Source: CAZHFA01 sp964534945
GTDB lineage: Bacteria > Bdellovibrionota_C > UBA2361 > CAKMMH01
Reading direction: 5' to 3'
Assembly (NCBI GenBank): GCA_964534945.1
Contig: CAZHSB010000006.1
Span: 1 to 45,902 of the forward strand
DNA: 45,902 nt
Both the position numbers and the translations under genes were made by a program. Position 1 is the first letter of the stretch. Each line of letters begins with the position of its first letter. The notes under the pieces are model-generated. The model saw nothing but the letters and a program-made list of their open reading frames with translations. It made no database searches and was not told the DNA's origin. Below, in pieces: positions 43,129 to 45,902 of this stretch.

Positions 43129-43917
43129 ATGAAAGAATTAGTAAAAAGAATTATTACCGCTGTGATTTTGTTTTTCTTTGTGATCGCTATTTTATTAATT
43201 GAAAATGCAAAATTAACAACAGTTTTAATAATGTGTGTGACTACGCTTTGCTTTTTTGAATTTGTTAAAATGTTGAAGTTAGGGAAAAAAGCAGAAGGTG
43301 TGTTGCTATTTTTTGCATTATGTATTTGTCCTGCGATATTTGCTTTTTTAAAAGTATCATTACAAACTTTTTTTGTTTTAAATACGATGTTGGTCCTAAC
43401 GATTGGATTTTTCTTTAATAGAAATGATATAGAAAAAGTTAAAGAAAAAACTTTTTTGTATTTATTATACTTTATTTTAATTGGCATTGGCGGATATAGT
43501 TTAATGATTATGGCGAACATGAAAGAGCATTCCAATATCCTTATTTGGCTTCTTATGGTAGTTTCTATCAATGATGTTTTTGCTTTCGCAGGGGGAAAAT
43601 CAATAGGTGGTGAAAAATTTAATGTTGCAATTTCACCGAATAAAACCATTAGTGGGTCAGTTTGTGGAATATTAAGTGCGATAGTAATTTCTATCTGTTT
43701 AAAATATGGATTAGACTTAAATGTTAAATCTGGATTTGTTTGGGTCACTGTTATAACTGTTTGGGCAGCACAAATGGGAGATTTAATTGAGTCATTAATT
43801 AAAAGGGCAGTTGGAGTAAAGGATAGTTCGAATTTATTACCTGGCCATGGCGGAGTATTAGATAGGGTTGATGCAATATTTGGTGCGGCTCCTTTTGCAT
43901 TGATATACTTTTTTTAA
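43129..43917 (+). CDS. cdsA: Phosphatidate cytidylyltransferase
   Basis: Integral membrane enzyme forming CDP-diacylglycerol for phospholipid synthesis. About seven helices in 262 residues. The C-terminal signature VKDSSNLLPGHGGVLDRVDA is intact, and SINDVFAFAGGKSIGGEKF with SPNKTISGSVCG are typical. Weak ribosome site. dxr, often found directly after cdsA, is missing here; rseP comes next after 15 bases. Confidence 0.94.
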   Translation: MKELVKRIITAVILFFFVIAILLIENAKLTTVLIMCVTTLCFFEFVKMLKLGKKAEGVLLFFALCICPAIFAFLKVSLQTFFVLNTMLVLTIGFFFNRNDIEKVKEKTFLYLLYFILIGIGGYSLMIMANMKEHSNILIWLLMVVSINDVFAFAGGKSIGGEKFNVAISPNKTISGSVCGILSAIVISICLKYGLDLNVKSGFVWVTVITVWAAQMGDLIESLIKRAVGVKDSSNLLPGHGGVLDRVDAIFGAAPFALIYFF

Positions 43918-43932
43918 AAGGGAAAATAGAGA

Positions 43933-45138
43933 ATGTCTCTAATAATTGCGATAGTTGTTTTAGGGTGTTTAGTTGTTGTTCATGAGTTTGGACATTTTAT
44001 ATTTGCAAAAATGTTTGGCGTGGGTGTTTTAGAATTTTCTGTTGGTTTTGGAAAACAATTATGGAAGAAAAAGTTAGGAGAAACTTGGTATTCATTAAGG
44101 GCTATACCATTAGGTGGTTTTGTTAGTATGTCGGGAGAGGATCCATATATTGTTTATGAAGACGAAACTAAAAAAGACAAAGATGAAAGTGAAGAAAAAG
44201 AAGTAACTGAAGATGATAGAAAAGCAAAAGATCCATATCCTGCTTTTTTTGATGAAGACTCAAAAGCGTTATCAAAAGACAAATCAAAATGGTTTTTGGC
44301 GAAGCCTGTTTGGAAAAAATTTTTAATAGTTTTAGCAGGTCCTCTTTTTAATATATTATTTGCATTTTTATTGGGGGCGATTGTTGTATTTTTTTGGGGT
44401 GCGCAACAGCCTGTTAATGAGCCAATAATAGGATCTATAATTCCAGATTATCCTGCAGAAAAATCAGGATTAAAGGAGGGAGATAGAGTTTTAAGAGTAA
44501 ATGGAAAACCTGTTAATTCATGGACTTTATTGTCAAAGTCTATAGGTGATGCGGTTGATGGAAAAGTTTCGCTTGATGTGAAGAGAAAAGAAAAAAATGA
44601 AGAGAAAGAGCTTACTATCAATATAGTAGCGATGGAAGATACGGCAGAATTTAAGGCGATGTCTGGCGGGAGTGAGGAAAGCGGTAAGTTTAAAGAAAGA
44701 TTAAAGATTGGAATTATGCCGACATTTGAATATTTAAGCGTTTCTCTTAAGGAGGCGCCACTATATTCTGCTTCTAAGTTAGTTGGTATCACAGTGTTAA
44801 CCTATAGGGGATTTAAGGGGATTTTTGAGGGATTAATTTCAACGAAGCATCTTGGTGGGCCGATAGAGATTATAAAAACAACAGCTCGTGAGTCTAAAAA
44901 AGGAATGGATAGTTTATTAGATTTAGTTGTCTTTATCAGTATGACTCTTGCAATAATGAATCTCTTACCGATTCCTGTTTTAGATGGTGGACATTTGTTA
45001 TTCTTTTCGATTGAATTTCTTATTAGGAGGCCTGTGCCTTTAAAGATTCAAATGGCGGCAACACAGTTTGGAATATTCTTATTATTTTTTCTTATGATAT
45101 TTGCTACGGGAAATGATATTTTAAGGTTTTTTGAGTAA
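43933..45138 (+). CDS. rseP: Site-2 intramembrane metalloprotease RseP
   Basis: Cleaves anti-sigma factors and signal-peptide remnants within the inner membrane. The zinc site VVHEFGHFIFAK (His17, Glu18, His21) is in helix 1 and LPIPVLDGGHL gives the third ligand. One PDZ domain lies in the periplasmic part (PAEKSGLKEGDRVLRVNGKP). An unusually long, highly charged insert of about 45 residues (DETKKDKDESEEKEVTEDDR onward) lies between the first helix pair and the PDZ. 401 residues. tsaB starts 3 bases after its stop. Confidence 0.93.
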   Translation: MSLIIAIVVLGCLVVVHEFGHFIFAKMFGVGVLEFSVGFGKQLWKKKLGETWYSLRAIPLGGFVSMSGEDPYIVYEDETKKDKDESEEKEVTEDDRKAKDPYPAFFDEDSKALSKDKSKWFLAKPVWKKFLIVLAGPLFNILFAFLLGAIVVFFWGAQQPVNEPIIGSIIPDYPAEKSGLKEGDRVLRVNGKPVNSWTLLSKSIGDAVDGKVSLDVKRKEKNEEKELTINIVAMEDTAEFKAMSGGSEESGKFKERLKIGIMPTFEYLSVSLKEAPLYSASKLVGITVLTYRGFKGIFEGLISTKHLGGPIEIIKTTARESKKGMDSLLDLVVFISMTLAIMNLLPIPVLDGGHLLFFSIEFLIRRPVPLKIQMAATQFGIFLLFFLMIFATGNDILRFFE

Positions 45139-45141
45139 GAA

Positions 45142-45777
45142 ATGGAAGATTCAAGAAATATAGTTTTATCGATTGATACGGCAAGTTTCATTTTAAATGC
45201 GTCTTTGTATGTTGATGGTCAATTTTATTCAAAACAGGTTGAAACAGAAAATAGCAACAATGAGGAGTTGTCGAATTTAATCGATATGCTTCTAAAAGAA
45301 GCTGGAATCAAAATCAAAGATGTATCTAAGATTATTATAAATCAAGGTCCGGGATCTTTTACTGGGCTTAGAATTGGCTATGCGTATATTATAGGAATTT
45401 CTTCTTCGTTAAATATCCCCATTGTACAGATTAGTTTATTAAAGGCGATTTCGTATTCTTATAAAGACAAGTCTCAGCTTGTTTGTTTATTTGCAAAGAA
45501 AGACATGTTTTTTATTTATGATTCAAGTGAAGACAAGTTACTTTTTGAATCAAAGGAGTTTATAAAAAACTATTTAGCAACAACGACTAGTGGAAAAGTT
45601 TATTTATTTAAAAAAGATGTTGATGATTTTGATTTTCAGTATACTCCTGTAAAAATCATACCCTCTAAAGTTTTACTAGAATATCAATTAGCCCTAAGTA
45701 TTCCTCAAACGTCTCTTTTAGAATTAGAGCCAAACTACATACAAAAAATCAGCGCCGTAAAGAAAGATTTAAGATAA
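45142..45777 (+). CDS. tsaB: TsaB, t6A biosynthesis partner of TsaD
   Basis: Catalytically inactive ASKHA protein that dimerises with TsaD for tRNA t6A37 synthesis. VLSIDTASFILNASLY near the start and IIINQGPGSFTGLRIGYAYI are the family signatures. 211 residues, normal. Its C-terminal half is divergent, as usual. The remaining 125 bases of the window hold no gene. Confidence 0.9.
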   Translation: MEDSRNIVLSIDTASFILNASLYVDGQFYSKQVETENSNNEELSNLIDMLLKEAGIKIKDVSKIIINQGPGSFTGLRIGYAYIIGISSSLNIPIVQISLLKAISYSYKDKSQLVCLFAKKDMFFIYDSSEDKLLFESKEFIKNYLATTTSGKVYLFKKDVDDFDFQYTPVKIIPSKVLLEYQLALSIPQTSLLELEPNYIQKISAVKKDLR

Positions 45778-45780
45778 TTG

Positions 45781-45824
45781 CCTGCTTGTTTATTATTTAA
45801 AAATTGTTTTTAAAGGTTTGCAGG
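45781..45824 (+). terminator. Possible hairpin after tsaB
   Basis: CCTGC (45781-45785) pairs with GCAGG (45820-45824), enclosing TTTAAAAA/TTTTTAAA (45796-45803, 45807-45814) with loop TTG. Directly after the tsaB stop; no strong T tract follows. Confidence 0.3.
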
Positions 45825-45902
45825 GTTAATTTGCGACAAAATCGGATATAAATATCCAAAAAAGTCTAATGTCTAATAATTTTAAATTATGTTAAATTAT
45901 TT

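Noticed and set aside
43092..43748. 218-residue minus-strand open frame
   Set aside because: Lies opposite cdsA, whose motifs are complete; an AT-rich mirror frame.
1..45902. CRISPR arrays, insertion sequences, prophage or toxin-antitoxin pairs
   Set aside because: No repeated spacer pattern, transposase, integrase, phage structural gene or recognisable toxin-antitoxin pair was seen on either strand.

Overview
The window is AT-rich, gene-dense DNA from a flagellated, two-membrane (diderm) bacterium. The diderm call rests on a SurA-type periplasmic chaperone, an RseP site-2 protease, an O-antigen ligase/polymerase-like protein and type II/IV pseudopilins. Several gene orders are classical bacterial ones and resemble Proteobacteria: rplY-pth, rpsF-rplI, and rpsB-tsf-pyrH-frr-uppS-cdsA-rseP. 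I cannot place the organism more precisely from sequence alone. Many 4Fe-4S motifs and a LarC gene fit an anaerobic or microaerobic life, but that is inference. I see no transposase, prophage, CRISPR array or rRNA.

Layout. 1-5688 (+): a cut-off HAD phosphatase, then hisS, a MurC-type Mur ligase and hslVU. 5691-7812 (-): four overlapping minor-pseudopilin genes in the order H-I-J-K. 8033-8830 (+): flagellin with a sigma-28-like promoter and a terminator-like leader hairpin, followed by a small, unusually GC-rich orphan gene on the minus strand. 9456-16862 (+): tsaD, rsmA, a coiled-coil methyltransferase, a type IV pilin-like gene, flgK (behind a textbook sigma-54 site), flgL, and a solute-binding protein. 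16873-20042 (-): a small membrane protein and a two-gene surA operon whose second gene is a UvrA-derived protein that has lost every recognisable ATPase motif. 20213-20592: a chorismate mutase and tRNA-Gly(CCC). 20648-26878 (-): an operon for exported redox chemistry, transcribed in the order NapH/NapG-like iron-sulfur fusion, tatC, Tat-exported aldo/keto reductase, Tat-exported flavodoxin, larC, GHMP kinase. It is divergent from a MerR regulator whose probable operator fills the 19-bp promoter spacer. 27519-45777 (mostly +): dnaE, rplY-pth, rpsF-rplI, a LamG-like membrane protein, a Wzy_C protein, ispH, a HAD protein (-), a YycJ-like metallohydrolase, then rpsB-tsf-pyrH-frr-uppS-cdsA-rseP-tsaB.

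How the parts fit. Most genes are housekeeping: translation, tRNA modification (TsaD and TsaB make t6A), cell wall and isoprenoid lipid supply, and protein quality control. The accessory interest lies in four places: the Tat-linked redox operon with its own tatC and an internal twin-arginine motif in a polytopic iron-sulfur protein; the catalytically dead UvrA-like protein coupled to surA; the pseudopilin cluster; and regulatory DNA/RNA around fliC, flgK, aroQ and rpsB. No stretch above about 300 bases lacks a gene.
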